A stretch of 64,000 bases of DNA from UBA1756 sp045222555 (GCA_045222555.1 JBGUYY010000097.1:1-64000); one strand, 5' to 3'; shown: positions 46,793 to 54,233, counted from the stretch's first letter. Notes: generated by a model not told the origin, from the sequence alone. Made by a program: numbers and translations.

Positions 46793-48097
46793 TCAGTCTA
46801 TTTGATATTTACACTTATTATCTTTTACAACGTAATTATAGAATCGGTTAAGAATAATATCTTGTTTCTTTTGTTCATCAATTTCGTAAATGCAGACATT
46901 ATCCTTCTGCTCTTGGCGCTTTTGTATGCACCCGCCACCACATAAGGGGAATATCGAACAAGTCGAACAGATTGCATGTGGTAATATGTTGGTTATTCTT
47001 TCCTTTGGTGTGTCTTGCATCCAAACGACACTTCCGTCATCCTTTAAAATACCATGCCGACTCTCTTCAGAAAAATCACGAGCAGTACATTTGTACACAT
47101 CCCCATTATAATTTACCAATAGCTGATTAACACAATCTGCATAGCAGGGGTGATGTAAATAGTCAAGATCGAGCAACGGGGAAGTGACCTCAAATCCTCC
47201 TTCCCTAAATAGTTTCATCGTCGGAGCAATCTCAAGTTCCTTCGAGTCGTCCTGCCAGATGCGCTGCAGATCCACCTGAACATACCTTCTATCTTCTTCT
47301 TTCCACTTTTTTATATCACTTAAAATCGATAAAATTGATGGAAAATTCTTAGCCGTATAGTTGATACGGAGAATTACAGCTATCTGATTTTCAAGCAAAC
47401 AACGAATATTACGAATGATTGTATCGTAGGTCCCGACATTACCTTTGGTAAAACGAGTTTTATTATGTTCCTCCCGAGCTCCATCCAATGTGATTTGGAA
47501 AGTAACTTCCAGCTTGTTTTCCTTGAAAAAAGACACCATATCATCATTGATTAGAACTCCATTTGAGGTAAATGAGATTCCAAGTGCAATATTTTTTTTC
47601 TCGCAACACTCCACTGAGTGTAGGATGATTTTTCGAACAGAGTCAAACTCCAACAACGGCTCTCCCCCAAAAAAAGAAAGAATCAGCTTCTTGATATTTC
47701 GTTGCCCCATGCAGTTTTTTGAAATCAATCCAAGAATACCTTTCATAGTATCTGGGGATATAGATGACCCTTTTACATGTTTTTCATAACAATACCAGCA
47801 ATGTAAATTGCAATCCAAAGTCGGATTTATCATCAGATGAAAAACCCCTGATTCCAATCTGATTTTTTGAGAATTCCGCAACTGTTTCTTGTACTCGTCT
47901 ACCCCACTTGAAACTATCGCACCATTACCACATAGTTCGTTGTACAAATCCTCATTCAACTGCCTCAATTCTGCTGGTGACTTATTCAGCCAATCCTCTC
48001 CCCCCTTAATTAAGACAAAAGAATCGGAAGCCGAATTATAAACGGCTTTCACAGTATCTGTTAAGTCGATTAAGTTATTATATATGCTATATTTCAT
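46793..48097 (-). CDS. Radical SAM/SPASM peptide maturase
   Basis: 434 aa from the ATG at 48097; an upstream in-frame TTG (48124) would add nine residues. C96, C100 and C103 (CNLHCWYC) hold the radical SAM 4Fe-4S cluster, followed by SFFGGEPLLEF and FQITLDGA. The C-terminal SPASM domain is complete: Cys-x9-Gly-x4-Cys (CVNQLLVNYNGDVYKC), Cys-x2-Cys-x5-Cys-x3-Cys (CSTCSIFPLCGGGC) and a later Cys (NVCIY), enough for two more clusters. Such enzymes make thioether, C-C or other bonds in ribosomal peptides. The precursor gene lies 80 bases upstream and carries five Cys in its core, so a thioether product (sactipeptide or ranthipeptide) is a fair guess, not shown. Confidence 0.95.
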   Translation of the reverse strand: MKYSIYNNLIDLTDTVKAVYNSASDSFVLIKGGEDWLNKSPAELRQLNEDLYNELCGNGAIVSSGVDEYKKQLRNSQKIRLESGVFHLMINPTLDCNLHCWYCYEKHVKGSSISPDTMKGILGLISKNCMGQRNIKKLILSFFGGEPLLEFDSVRKIILHSVECCEKKNIALGISFTSNGVLINDDMVSFFKENKLEVTFQITLDGAREEHNKTRFTKGNVGTYDTIIRNIRCLLENQIAVILRINYTAKNFPSILSILSDIKKWKEEDRRYVQVDLQRIWQDDSKELEIAPTMKLFREGGFEVTSPLLDLDYLHHPCYADCVNQLLVNYNGDVYKCTARDFSEESRHGILKDDGSVVWMQDTPKERITNILPHAICSTCSIFPLCGGGCIQKRQEQKDNVCIYEIDEQKKQDIILNRFYNYVVKDNKCKYQID

Positions 48098-48112
48098 ACA
48101 TTGAAATTTGAA

Positions 48113-48159
48113 ACACACCTCCAACCAGAAGACACGAAGTTAACTCATCGGAGGTGTGT
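48113..48159 (-). promoter_or_regulatory. Hairpin between precursor and maturase genes
   Basis: ACACACCTCC (48113-48122) and GGAGGTGTGT (48150-48159) are exact complements, 27-base loop, in the 80-base gap. T-rich sequence follows on the minus strand before the maturase ATG. It could act as a partial terminator or RNA-stabilising hairpin so that more precursor than enzyme is made, as seen in many peptide operons. Confidence 0.6.
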
Positions 48160-48177
48160 GCAATTATGTGACTATGG

Positions 48178-48426
48178 TTACTTCGTTGTACTTTGTTGGT
48201 TGTCACAAATCCTTCTGTTTATTGCATCATCGCAACCGCTTTGATTCACACAATATTGGCGATTACGTGAGCTGGGGCAGTTGCTATTGGTACAATCTCT
48301 GTTGTGACTAACACCACCAACCAAATCCGGCAAAACGGATATCGTCATCATTTGTCTCTCATTTAAAATAGAATGCTCTAAAGAATTAACGAATTCTGTA
48401 ATCTCTGAATTTTTAACAGGTTTCAT
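48178..48426 (-). CDS. RiPP precursor peptide with Gly-Gly leader and five-Cys core
   Basis: 82 aa. The leader (1-38) ends SVLPDLVGG (Gly37-Gly38), the cut site expected by the C39 exporter of the same operon. The core is residues 39-82, 44 residues with Cys at 45, 50, 59, 65 and 74, many Asn, Ser and Arg, and a Gln-Ser-Thr-rich end. No stop or frame break. It is the first gene of the unit; the maturase follows after a hairpin. I do not recognise the core as a known peptide. It resembles in plan, not in core sequence, the Gly-Gly leader precursors described for Bacteroidota. Pairing of leader, maturase and exporter makes the call much surer than the small size alone would. Confidence 0.85.
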   Translation of the reverse strand: MKPVKNSEITEFVNSLEHSILNERQMMTISVLPDLVGGVSHNRDCTNSNCPSSRNRQYCVNQSGCDDAINRRICDNQQSTTK

Positions 48427-48522
48427 AATATTATTATATTTTTAATTAAACAAAACCCTTAACGCGGGCACACGCCAACCTTTGAACGTGTTTTCGGCTC
48501 GCTCCACAATGAAAAAAAAATG
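48427..48522. other. Leader region of the RiPP operon
   Basis: AT-rich near the precursor start and holding a run of nine T on the minus strand (48511-48519). No clean TAnnTTTG on the minus strand between here and the precursor. The nearest is at 48791-48798, so the operon may have a leader of about 360 bases through the structured element. Confidence 0.4.
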
Positions 48523-48530
48523 TATTTTTG
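48523..48530 (+). promoter_or_regulatory. -7 promoter motif facing into the structured element
   Basis: TATTTTTG on the plus strand. With flanking bases it forms one arm of an 11-base inverted repeat (48521-48531 with 48790-48800). Confidence 0.45.
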
Positions 48531-48790
48531 CACTGCAGTTTTCCTGCGCCACCGCAAGCCAACTTTGCGGCGTGCCTTTGTGCCGAGCAGCAGGGAGCAT
48601 CGCATACAAGATTGCAAACATCACTGCGGTGCCCCTGCGTGAGGCACTTTTATGGTACTGCCACCGACATCATGCGCAGCCGTGGCAGCACCCTAAACAA
48701 GAATTTTGTTCTTCCTTAGATGCAATAAATTTGGCATATGCTCCGAAACAAAAGTCGTCTTGCTCATGCATTGATGTTTGAATTCAGCGG
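48531..48790. ncRNA. Structured non-coding element, strand uncertain
   Basis: Three stems can be drawn: CCGCAA/TTGCGG (48552-48557 with 48565-48570); a long arm (48580-48647) with GTGCC/GGCAC, GCAGGG/CCCTGC and GCATCGCA/TGCGGTGC; and GGT plus CTGCCAC with GTGGCAG plus ACC (48654-48692). CTGCGC (48544-48549) could also pair with GCGCAG in the last loop (48674-48679). Both strands can form the stems: one U-G pair favours plus, one favours minus. Inward TATTTTTG motifs lie at both ends. Open frames here (99 aa plus, 60 aa minus) show no protein features. It may be a small RNA or the leader of the RiPP operon. Confidence 0.45.
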
Positions 48791-48798
48791 CAAAAATA
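48791..48798 (-). promoter_or_regulatory. -7 promoter motif on the RiPP side of tRNA-Val
   Basis: TATTTTTG on the minus strand, reading through the structured element towards the precursor gene about 365 bases away. Confidence 0.45.
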
Positions 48799-48800
48799 CA

Positions 48801-49010
48801 AAAAAACAATACACAAAATTAATTTCACTGATTTTTTTTAATATTTTGCTGAAAATTTAAATAGTTTTACAGAATATAATAAAGCAAAAAATTAGCGCAC
48901 CTACGTGGTAAACATCAGTAAACAAGCAACTCAACATGAAAAAAATGGGTGAAAAGGATGGCTAGTATTGAAACAAAACCACCTCTTTATCCCTAACTCA
49001 ACAAAAGAAA
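48801..49010. other. AT-rich spacer without genes
   Basis: Nothing recognisable on either strand; it separates the RiPP region from tRNA-Val. Confidence 0.5.
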
Positions 49011-49042
49011 TATTATAAAAAAAAGGCAGACTGTACGTCTGC
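49011..49042 (-). terminator. Terminator after tRNA-Val
   Basis: GGCAGAC (49024-49030) pairs with GTCTGCC (49036-49042); on the minus strand a run of T follows. Confidence 0.85.
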
Positions 49043-49047
49043 CAGAT

Positions 49048-49126
49048 GTGGTGGGAACAACAAGATTCGAACTTGTGACCCCCTGCTTGTAAGGCAGGTG
49101 CTCTGAACCAGCTGAGCTATGCTCCC
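49048..49126 (-). tRNA. tRNA-Val (anticodon TAC)
   Basis: Acceptor GGGAGCA/TGTTCCC, anticodon stem CCTGC/GCAGG around loop CTTACAA, T-arm GTTCGAATC, discriminator A and an encoded CCA, unlike the other two tRNAs here. A TATTTTTG promoter lies 20 bases upstream. Confidence 0.95.
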
Positions 49127-49145
49127 GTCTCAACGAATGAGGCTG

Positions 49146-49153
49146 CAAAAATA
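49146..49153 (-). promoter_or_regulatory. -7 promoter element of tRNA-Val
   Basis: TATTTTTG on the minus strand, 20 bases before the tRNA. Confidence 0.55.
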
Positions 49154-49235
49154 CAACTTTTTTCTTTACCTACAACCTTTTGCAGATAAAAATCATTCGT
49201 TAATACATCTTATTAATTATCAATTATTTATAAAA

Positions 49236-50786
49236 TTACTTCGGCAGAAGTTTGACGAATGGAATCATCATCTCCTCCAATGAGATGCCGCCATGTTGGA
49301 AGGTATCCTTATAATAATTGACATAATAGGAGTAGTTGTTGGGGTACGCCAAGAACGAATTGCCTGTGGCGAACACAAACGAGGAGGTGAGATTTTCTTT
49401 CGGCAGGAAAATCTTCTCCGGCGACTTCACCTCAAAGATTTCTTTCGAACTGCAGTCGAGGTTGCGACCCACCTTGTAGCGGAGGTTGCTGTTGGTGTTG
49501 CGGTCGCCCACAATCTTCACCGGCCGCTCAATCTTAATGGTGCCGTGGTCGGTGGTAATGTAGATGGGCACTTTCTTCTCCGACAAGAACTTCACCATCT
49601 CCAGCATCACAGAGTTGGCGAACCAAGTGGCCGTGACATGACGATACGACTTCTCGTCGTTGGCCAGCTCGCGGATCAGGTCCACATCGGTGCGGGCGTG
49701 CGACAGCATATCCACAAAATTGAAAACCACCACGTTAAGCGGATTGCGCAACATACCATGGAAATTGTCGAGCACCTTCCTTCCAAAGTCCATATTGAGA
49801 ATTTTGGAGTAAGAGATTTTCGAATTTTTGCCAAAACGCTTCAGATGCTCCTCCAATAGGGGCTGCTCAAACTGGTTTTTGTTGCCCTCGTCGTTCTCGT
49901 TAAGCCAGTACTGTGGGTACTTTTTCGCAATTTCTGACGGCATCAATCCTGCGAACATGGCGTTGCGGGCATAGTGCGTGGCGGTGGGTAAAATACTGTA
50001 AAAGAGGGTTTCATCGTCCACATGGTAGTAGGGATGAATCATGGGAAGGATGGAACGCCACTGGTCGTAACGCAGGTTGTCGATCACAAAAAGGAAGGCC
50101 GTCTTTCCCTCCTCCAGGTCGGGGAAGAGCTTTTCCTTTAAAATAGTATGCGAAAAAAGCGGTTTCTCGCTGCCGCGTCCGTTGATCCAATCCTCATAGT
50201 GAGTGGCCACAAAGTGCGAGAAACGACTGTTGGCCTCCTGCTTCTGGTCGGCCAAGATTTCGCCCACACCCGCATCCTCGATGCGCTCGAGGTCGAGTTC
50301 CCATTTTACTAACTCTCTGTAAACCAGCTCCCACTCGGCGCAGGTGTTGCTGTCGGAAATCTTCATCGCAATGTCGCGGAACGCCTGCTGATAGCCCTGC
50401 GTATTCTTCTCGGTAATAATGTCGGTGCGATTGATATTTTTCTTCAGACAAAGTAGTATCTGATTGGGATTCACAGGTTTGATGAGGTAGTCGGCAATAT
50501 CGGAGCCGATGGCGTCCTCCATAATGTGCTCCTCTTCGCTCTTAGTGATCATCACCACAGGAATCTGCGGCCGCACTGCCTTGAGGTGCTTCAAGGTTTC
50601 GATGCCGCTCAGTCCGGGCATATTCTCATCCAAAAAAACGATATCAACCGTCTCTTTATCAATAATATCAATGGCCTCGTTGCCACTGACAGCGGGAATC
50701 ACTTCGTAACCTTTGTTTTTCAGGAAAATAATGTGGGGCTTCAGAAGATCAATCTCATCGTCAGCCCAAAGAATTTTCGTACTCAT
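49236..50786 (-). CDS. porX: T9SS response regulator PorX (receiver plus alkaline-phosphatase-like domain)
   Basis: 516 aa. Residues 1-120 are a CheY-like receiver with the acidic pair WADDE (D9, D10), phospho-acceptor D53 (VFLDENMPG), T/S in MITKSEEE and Lys in YLIKP. A linker helix bundle leads to a PglZ/alkaline-phosphatase-type domain (VIDNLRYDQWRS, LPTATHYARNAMFAG, FNFVDMLSHARTD, TTDHG). This is the layout of PorX, which with the sensor PorY controls T9SS genes in Porphyromonas gingivalis and has phosphodiesterase activity on cyclic oligonucleotides. No PorY is in this window. It is the last of a six-gene run, 75 bases after tsaC. Confidence 0.94.
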   Translation of the reverse strand: MSTKILWADDEIDLLKPHIIFLKNKGYEVIPAVSGNEAIDIIDKETVDIVFLDENMPGLSGIETLKHLKAVRPQIPVVMITKSEEEHIMEDAIGSDIADYLIKPVNPNQILLCLKKNINRTDIITEKNTQGYQQAFRDIAMKISDSNTCAEWELVYRELVKWELDLERIEDAGVGEILADQKQEANSRFSHFVATHYEDWINGRGSEKPLFSHTILKEKLFPDLEEGKTAFLFVIDNLRYDQWRSILPMIHPYYHVDDETLFYSILPTATHYARNAMFAGLMPSEIAKKYPQYWLNENDEGNKNQFEQPLLEEHLKRFGKNSKISYSKILNMDFGRKVLDNFHGMLRNPLNVVVFNFVDMLSHARTDVDLIRELANDEKSYRHVTATWFANSVMLEMVKFLSEKKVPIYITTDHGTIKIERPVKIVGDRNTNSNLRYKVGRNLDCSSKEIFEVKSPEKIFLPKENLTSSFVFATGNSFLAYPNNYSYYVNYYKDTFQHGGISLEEMMIPFVKLLPK

Positions 50787-50861
50787 GCGTGTAATATTTA
50801 GTGTAATACAAACGCACGAACGACGATTTTAGTACACGGACGGCAGATTTTCGTACCCTTT

Positions 50862-51425
50862 CTATTCGCGGATGACGGTGAAGTTGTAGTCGTCCACGAA
50901 CTTGATCATGCGGGAGGGCTTGAAATCGGTGGAATCGGTGTAGGATTCCGGCACAATGTAATCGACACGCTCGCGGATGACGGGCGAGATGTCGGCGAAC
51001 ACAGCGGGCGCGTGCTGTCCGGAGATGTTGGCGGAAGTGGAAACCAGCGGCCGGTCCAGTGCCTTGATAAGCTTCCGGCAGAAGCAGTCATGCACCACGC
51101 GGATGGCGAGGGTGCCGTCGGGCGGGAGCATGATGTCGGGCAGGTTGAAGGCGGAAGGATAAACGAAGGTGGTGGGACGTTCCACCATCTGCAGCAAATC
51201 CCACGCAATCAGCGGGATGTTCCTGACATACAGCGGCAGCTTGTCGGCCTTGTCGAGCAGCACCAGCATGCTCTTGCTCTCCTGCCGTTCCTTGATTTCG
51301 AAAATGCGGCGCACGGCGGCCTCGTTGGTCGCGTCGCAGCCGATACCCCACACCGTGTCGGTAGGGTAAAGGATCACCTTGCCGTCAAGCAGCAGATCCA
51401 CACAACGTCTAATTTCTTCTTCCAT
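50862..51425 (-). CDS. tsaC: L-threonylcarbamoyladenylate synthase (TsaC/Sua5/YrdC)
   Basis: 187 aa, the short TsaC form without the Sua5 C-terminal domain. It makes threonylcarbamoyl-AMP from threonine, bicarbonate and ATP, for the t6A base in ANN-reading tRNAs. Motifs: LYPTDTVWGIGCDATNEAA, IFEIKERQESKSMLVLLD (KxR and S-x-x-x substrate site), TFVYPS, LAIRVVHD and PLVSTSANISGQ. It starts 14 bases after the DUF2007 gene in the same run. Confidence 0.94.
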   Translation of the reverse strand: MEEEIRRCVDLLLDGKVILYPTDTVWGIGCDATNEAAVRRIFEIKERQESKSMLVLLDKADKLPLYVRNIPLIAWDLLQMVERPTTFVYPSAFNLPDIMLPPDGTLAIRVVHDCFCRKLIKALDRPLVSTSANISGQHAPAVFADISPVIRERVDYIVPESYTDSTDFKPSRMIKFVDDYNFTVIRE

Positions 51426-51439
51426 GGTCGTATGATTTT

Positions 51440-51697
51440 TTACTGTTCTTCCGATTGTCGCTCCAACTCAGCTTCGTCAAAGCCCTGGTTCTCGGCCAAA
51501 AAGCGACGGGCAGCCTCCTCGTCGGCCGACTCCACTTGAATCTTGATGCCGCCGGTGAGCACCGACATAAAATTACCGACCGTGTTGTCCTTGATGTAGC
51601 AATTGATTCCGGCATCCTCCAAAATGGTGCGGATGACTTCGGCCTGTGAACTGAAGTCCACCACTGCTACGGTTACCAATTTCAAATTGTCTTTCAT
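51440..51697 (-). CDS. DUF2007-family small protein
   Basis: 85 aa. It matches the DUF2007 pattern, a ferredoxin-like small fold: TVAVVDFSSQAEVIRTILEDAGINCYIKD, then GGIKIQVESADEEAARRFLAE. Called putative signal transducing in databases; real role unknown. It lies 21 bases after the GNAT gene and 14 before tsaC. Confidence 0.85.
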   Translation of the reverse strand: MKDNLKLVTVAVVDFSSQAEVIRTILEDAGINCYIKDNTVGNFMSVLTGGIKIQVESADEEAARRFLAENQGFDEAELERQSEEQ

Positions 51698-51718
51698 AAT
51701 ATAATAATTTACAATCTT

Positions 51719-52234
51719 TTACTCATTCAAACACTGCATCACCCACATATCCACAAAGCCGTTGCAAGTACGCATCCACTCGCGCAACCGTCCACATTCG
51801 GTAAAACCCGCACGCTGGAACAGTCGCACGCTGGCCTCGTTGTCGGCCATAACGTGACAGTAAACCTGATGCAACCTCACATCCTTCAACAGATACTCCT
51901 TCGCCAGCAGGATGCTCTCCAGTCCGTAGCCCCGGCGGCGGTATTCGGGCGCGATGAGAATGCCCAAGGCCGCGCGCTGGTGGTCGGGATCCACATCAAA
52001 CACATCCACCGCCCCGACGGTATCGCCCGTAGACACCTCCCCCACCATCAGCCGCAGCTGGCGGTTGGCGTAAATGTCCTGCGACGAGGTCTCGATGAAT
52101 TTCTCCAGAATGTGTCTCGAAAACGGCGCCGTGGTATTGCTCACCATCCAGTTGTCGCGGTCGTTCTCCCACGTATACATCACCGGAAGGTCCTCAGGCT
52201 CAAGCGCTCGCAAAAACACATTCTTTCCCACCAT
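51719..52234 (-). CDS. GNAT-family N-acetyltransferase
   Basis: 171 aa from the ATG at 52234 (MVGKNVFLRALEPED), the usual opening of RimJ/RimL-like and spermidine-type GNAT enzymes. Acetyl-CoA is bound at APEYRRRGYGLESI (R/Q-x-x-G-x-G/A), and DNEASVRLFQRAGF is the usual motif B. The longer frame to 52468 reads back into the NlpC/P60 gene and is not real. Substrate not predictable. Two bases follow the NlpC/P60 stop. Confidence 0.93.
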   Translation of the reverse strand: MVGKNVFLRALEPEDLPVMYTWENDRDNWMVSNTTAPFSRHILEKFIETSSQDIYANRQLRLMVGEVSTGDTVGAVDVFDVDPDHQRAALGILIAPEYRRRGYGLESILLAKEYLLKDVRLHQVYCHVMADNEASVRLFQRAGFTECGRLREWMRTCNGFVDMWVMQCLNE

Positions 52235-52236
52235 AA

Positions 52237-53034
52237 CTATATGATTCTTTTTATGATTCGAAGAAAATGGGTATAACGGCCCTCTTCGTTGCAGAAGATA
52301 CCGGTGGAGTCGAGGGTGTCGATACGCACCTTGCCGCTGGAGTGGATGATCTGGTTTTGGCCGCACACGATGCCGACATGGGTAATGGCTTCCGATTCGG
52401 CAGTGGATCCAAAGAAGGCAAGGTCGCCGATCTGGGCCTCCTCGACAAAATCGACGGGCATGCCGCATTCCACCTGCTGCAAGGCATCGCGCGGGAGGGC
52501 GATGCCGACACTTTTATATGCCAACTGCGAAAAGCCGGAGCAGTCGATGCCGGCCGGCGTGCGTCCGCCCCACAGGTAGGGCGCATTCAAAAAGGCGGCG
52601 GCGAACTGCATGAGCTTCACCTGCAGGGGTGAAAGTCCCTGAGATGCAGGGACAGGCTTCTCTTCCGGAAGATTCACCATGAAGATAGAATTGCCCAGTA
52701 TCAGGATGCCATCTTTGGGATACGGGAAGGATGAACCGATAAAAATCGGAAAGCTGATATTTTTCTCAAAAGTGTTGATTACCAGCAACAAATCCTTCAC
52801 CACATACTTGTCGGCGGCGAGGTATTCCTCCACATCCTTATCATGCAGCGGGTTATGCTGCCGGCGGCTGATCCACCCCTCGTATCCGCAGTCGCAGGTG
52901 CGCACTTTGAGCCAGTCGGGAGTTTCCTCCACAACAGAGTAGGCGTCGCCGAAGAGCATCTGCGACACCAGTTCGGAACGGTGCGAGGGTTCAGCCCGCA
53001 GGTTCAGCACCGATAAGTTAGCAACTCCGTACAT
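52237..53034 (-). CDS. SH3b plus NlpC/P60 (C40) peptidase
   Basis: 265 aa. Two SH3-like stretches (about 1-60, LNLRAEPSHRSELV; and 70-120) precede the C40 cysteine peptidase: catalytic Cys in GIDCSGF, His in THVGIVCG and a third polar residue in IIHSSGKV. This matches YkfC-like gamma-D-glutamyl-diaminoacid endopeptidases, which recycle cell-wall peptides. There is no signal peptide, which also fits a cytoplasmic recycling enzyme. It follows the DUF3127 gene by 9 bases. Confidence 0.93.
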   Translation of the reverse strand: MYGVANLSVLNLRAEPSHRSELVSQMLFGDAYSVVEETPDWLKVRTCDCGYEGWISRRQHNPLHDKDVEEYLAADKYVVKDLLLVINTFEKNISFPIFIGSSFPYPKDGILILGNSIFMVNLPEEKPVPASQGLSPLQVKLMQFAAAFLNAPYLWGGRTPAGIDCSGFSQLAYKSVGIALPRDALQQVECGMPVDFVEEAQIGDLAFFGSTAESEAITHVGIVCGQNQIIHSSGKVRIDTLDSTGIFCNEEGRYTHFLRIIKRII

Positions 53035-53043
53035 GACAGCAGG

Positions 53044-53514
53044 TTAGAAAGGCAGGTCGTTGGTGTCGGTGCCAGGTTGGAACTGCGGGTCGGGGTACTG
53101 ACCGGGTTGCTGCATCGGTTGCTGCATCGGCTGGCCGTAGGGCTGCTGGACGGGCTGGCCGTAAGGCTGCTGCATCGGCTGTCCGTAGGGCTGCTGCATG
53201 GGCTGACCGTAAGGTTGTTGCATCTGGGGTTGCTGCATCTGGCCGGGACGATCGATGCGCCATGCACGCACATCGGTGTACCAGCGGCCGTTGAACTCAC
53301 GCGACTCGATGCTCACCGACACGAGCATCATCTCTCCGGGCTGGAAAGTGTCGAGGATCGGGATGCTGTTGGTCCATGCGGCGATGCAGATCTTACGCGG
53401 ATATTGCTCCACCGTTTCGATGATAAAATTCTGTTTCTTCCATTCGCCTCTGGCGCTGGTGCCGCTCTCCACGTCAAGTTTCTGGAGCAGCTTTCCTTCA
53501 ATTTGCAATTCCAT
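53044..53514 (-). CDS. DUF3127 protein with a PYGQPMQQ repeat tail
   Basis: 156 aa from the ATG at 53514 (MELQIEGKLLQKLD); the longer frame to 53559 overlaps the promoter. Residues 1-90 match DUF3127, an OB-fold-like domain (GTSARGEWKKQNFIIET and the WYTDVRAWRI end), possibly binding single-stranded DNA. The tail holds four near-exact copies of PYGQPMQQ and is rich in Gln and Pro, ending TNDLPF, which recalls the acidic/aromatic tip of SSB-type proteins that bind partners. That likeness is inference. First gene of the six-gene run. Confidence 0.85.
   Translation of the reverse strand: MELQIEGKLLQKLDVESGTSARGEWKKQNFIIETVEQYPRKICIAAWTNSIPILDTFQPGEMMLVSVSIESREFNGRWYTDVRAWRIDRPGQMQQPQMQQPYGQPMQQPYGQPMQQPYGQPVQQPYGQPMQQPMQQPGQYPDPQFQPGTDTNDLPF
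53128..53222 (-). repeat. 24-bp tandem repeat coding PYGQPMQQ
   Basis: Four copies with a 24-base period and few base changes. Unequal pairing would change tail length in frame. Confidence 0.8.
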
Positions 53515-53556
53515 TTTACTATATTTTATAATATTCGACAATAATATTTGAAGCTG

Positions 53557-53564
53557 CAAAAATA
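53557..53564 (-). promoter_or_regulatory. -7 promoter element of the six-gene porX run
   Basis: TATTTTTG on the minus strand, 42 bases before the ATG at 53514. Confidence 0.6.
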
Positions 53565-53703
53565 CGGGAAATTTGCGAAAAACGGATTTTCTTCAATTTT
53601 TATATAAACTATTGATTATTAGTAAAATAAATATCTTTTCAACAATTGTTAATAATTTTTTGAAAAAAAAGTATGGATGTGCTGTCAGTTCAAAAAAAAG
53701 TTG

Positions 53704-53711
53704 TATTTTTG
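53704..53711 (+). promoter_or_regulatory. -7 promoter element of rpmG
   Basis: TATTTTTG, 44 bases before the ATG. Confidence 0.6.
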
Positions 53712-53755
53712 CACCCGATTTTTTGAGACAAAAAAGAAGCTAAAAAAGTAAAGAA

Positions 53756-53944
53756 ATGGCAAAGAAAAACAAGGAAGCACGTCAACAAGTGATTTTGGAG
53801 TGCACAGAGCAGAAAGCCAGCGGCGTACCGGGTATGTCCAGATACATCACCACGAAGAACCGCAAAAACACTCCTGAGAGATTAGAGCTGAAGAAATACA
53901 ATCCGTATCTGAAGCGCGTAACCGTTCACAAAGAAGTTAAATAA
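53756..53944 (+). CDS. rpmG: Ribosomal protein L33
   Basis: 62 aa, full length. Starts MAKKNKEARQQVILECTEQ and has the family middle part RYITTKNRKNTPERLELKKYNPYLKR. It lacks the zinc Cys pairs (only one Cys), so it is a Cys-minus (C-) L33. The rpmB gene that often precedes it is not here. Confidence 0.97.
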   Translation: MAKKNKEARQQVILECTEQKASGVPGMSRYITTKNRKNTPERLELKKYNPYLKRVTVHKEVK

Positions 53945-53962
53945 CCTAAATACCTGTAAGAG

Positions 53963-54118
53963 ATGGCAAAGAAAGTTGTTGCAACATTGAAGAAAGAAGG
54001 TGGTGTCACCTATACGCGTGTAATCCGTATGGAGCGCTCACCGAAGACGGGTGCCTACACATTCAAAGAGGCAATCGTCGAATCCACCCAAGTTAAAGAC
54101 TTTTTATCCAAAAAGTAA
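53963..54118 (+). CDS. DUF4295 small protein (Bacteroidota rpmG partner)
   Basis: 51 aa, starting MAKKVVATLKKEGGVTYTRVI and ending DFLSKK. It is a small basic protein family that lies next to rpmG across Bacteroidota and is thought to be ribosome-linked. It begins 18 bases after rpmG and is followed by a strong terminator. Confidence 0.9.
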   Translation: MAKKVVATLKKEGGVTYTRVIRMERSPKTGAYTFKEAIVESTQVKDFLSKK

Positions 54119-54143
54119 TATTTTTTTTCATGGCGTTTGGAAG

Positions 54144-54170
54144 AGCCGCACTGCGAAGTGCGGCTTTTCC
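54144..54170 (+). terminator. Terminator of the rpmG unit
   Basis: AGCCGCACT (54144-54152) pairs with AGTGCGGCT (54157-54165), with a GCGA tetraloop, then TTTT. Confidence 0.88.
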
Positions 54171-54233
54171 GTTTTAAAGCGGTTCCTGATGGGAAAAAAG
54201 TTGCCACGCCCGCCTCAATTCCGAATTTAGTCG

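Noticed and set aside
48482..48781. 99-aa plus-strand and 60-aa minus-strand open frames near the RiPP locus
   Set aside because: Both cross the hairpin-rich element, lack signal, domain or start context, and are better explained as RNA or DNA structure. Not fully excluded.
49048..49126. tRNA-Val as an attachment site of the RiPP island
   Set aside because: No integrase gene and no direct repeat of the tRNA 3' end was found at the other border near 42,200.
52235..52468. N-terminal extension of the GNAT protein
   Set aside because: It overlaps the NlpC/P60 gene in another frame; the family start is at 52234.
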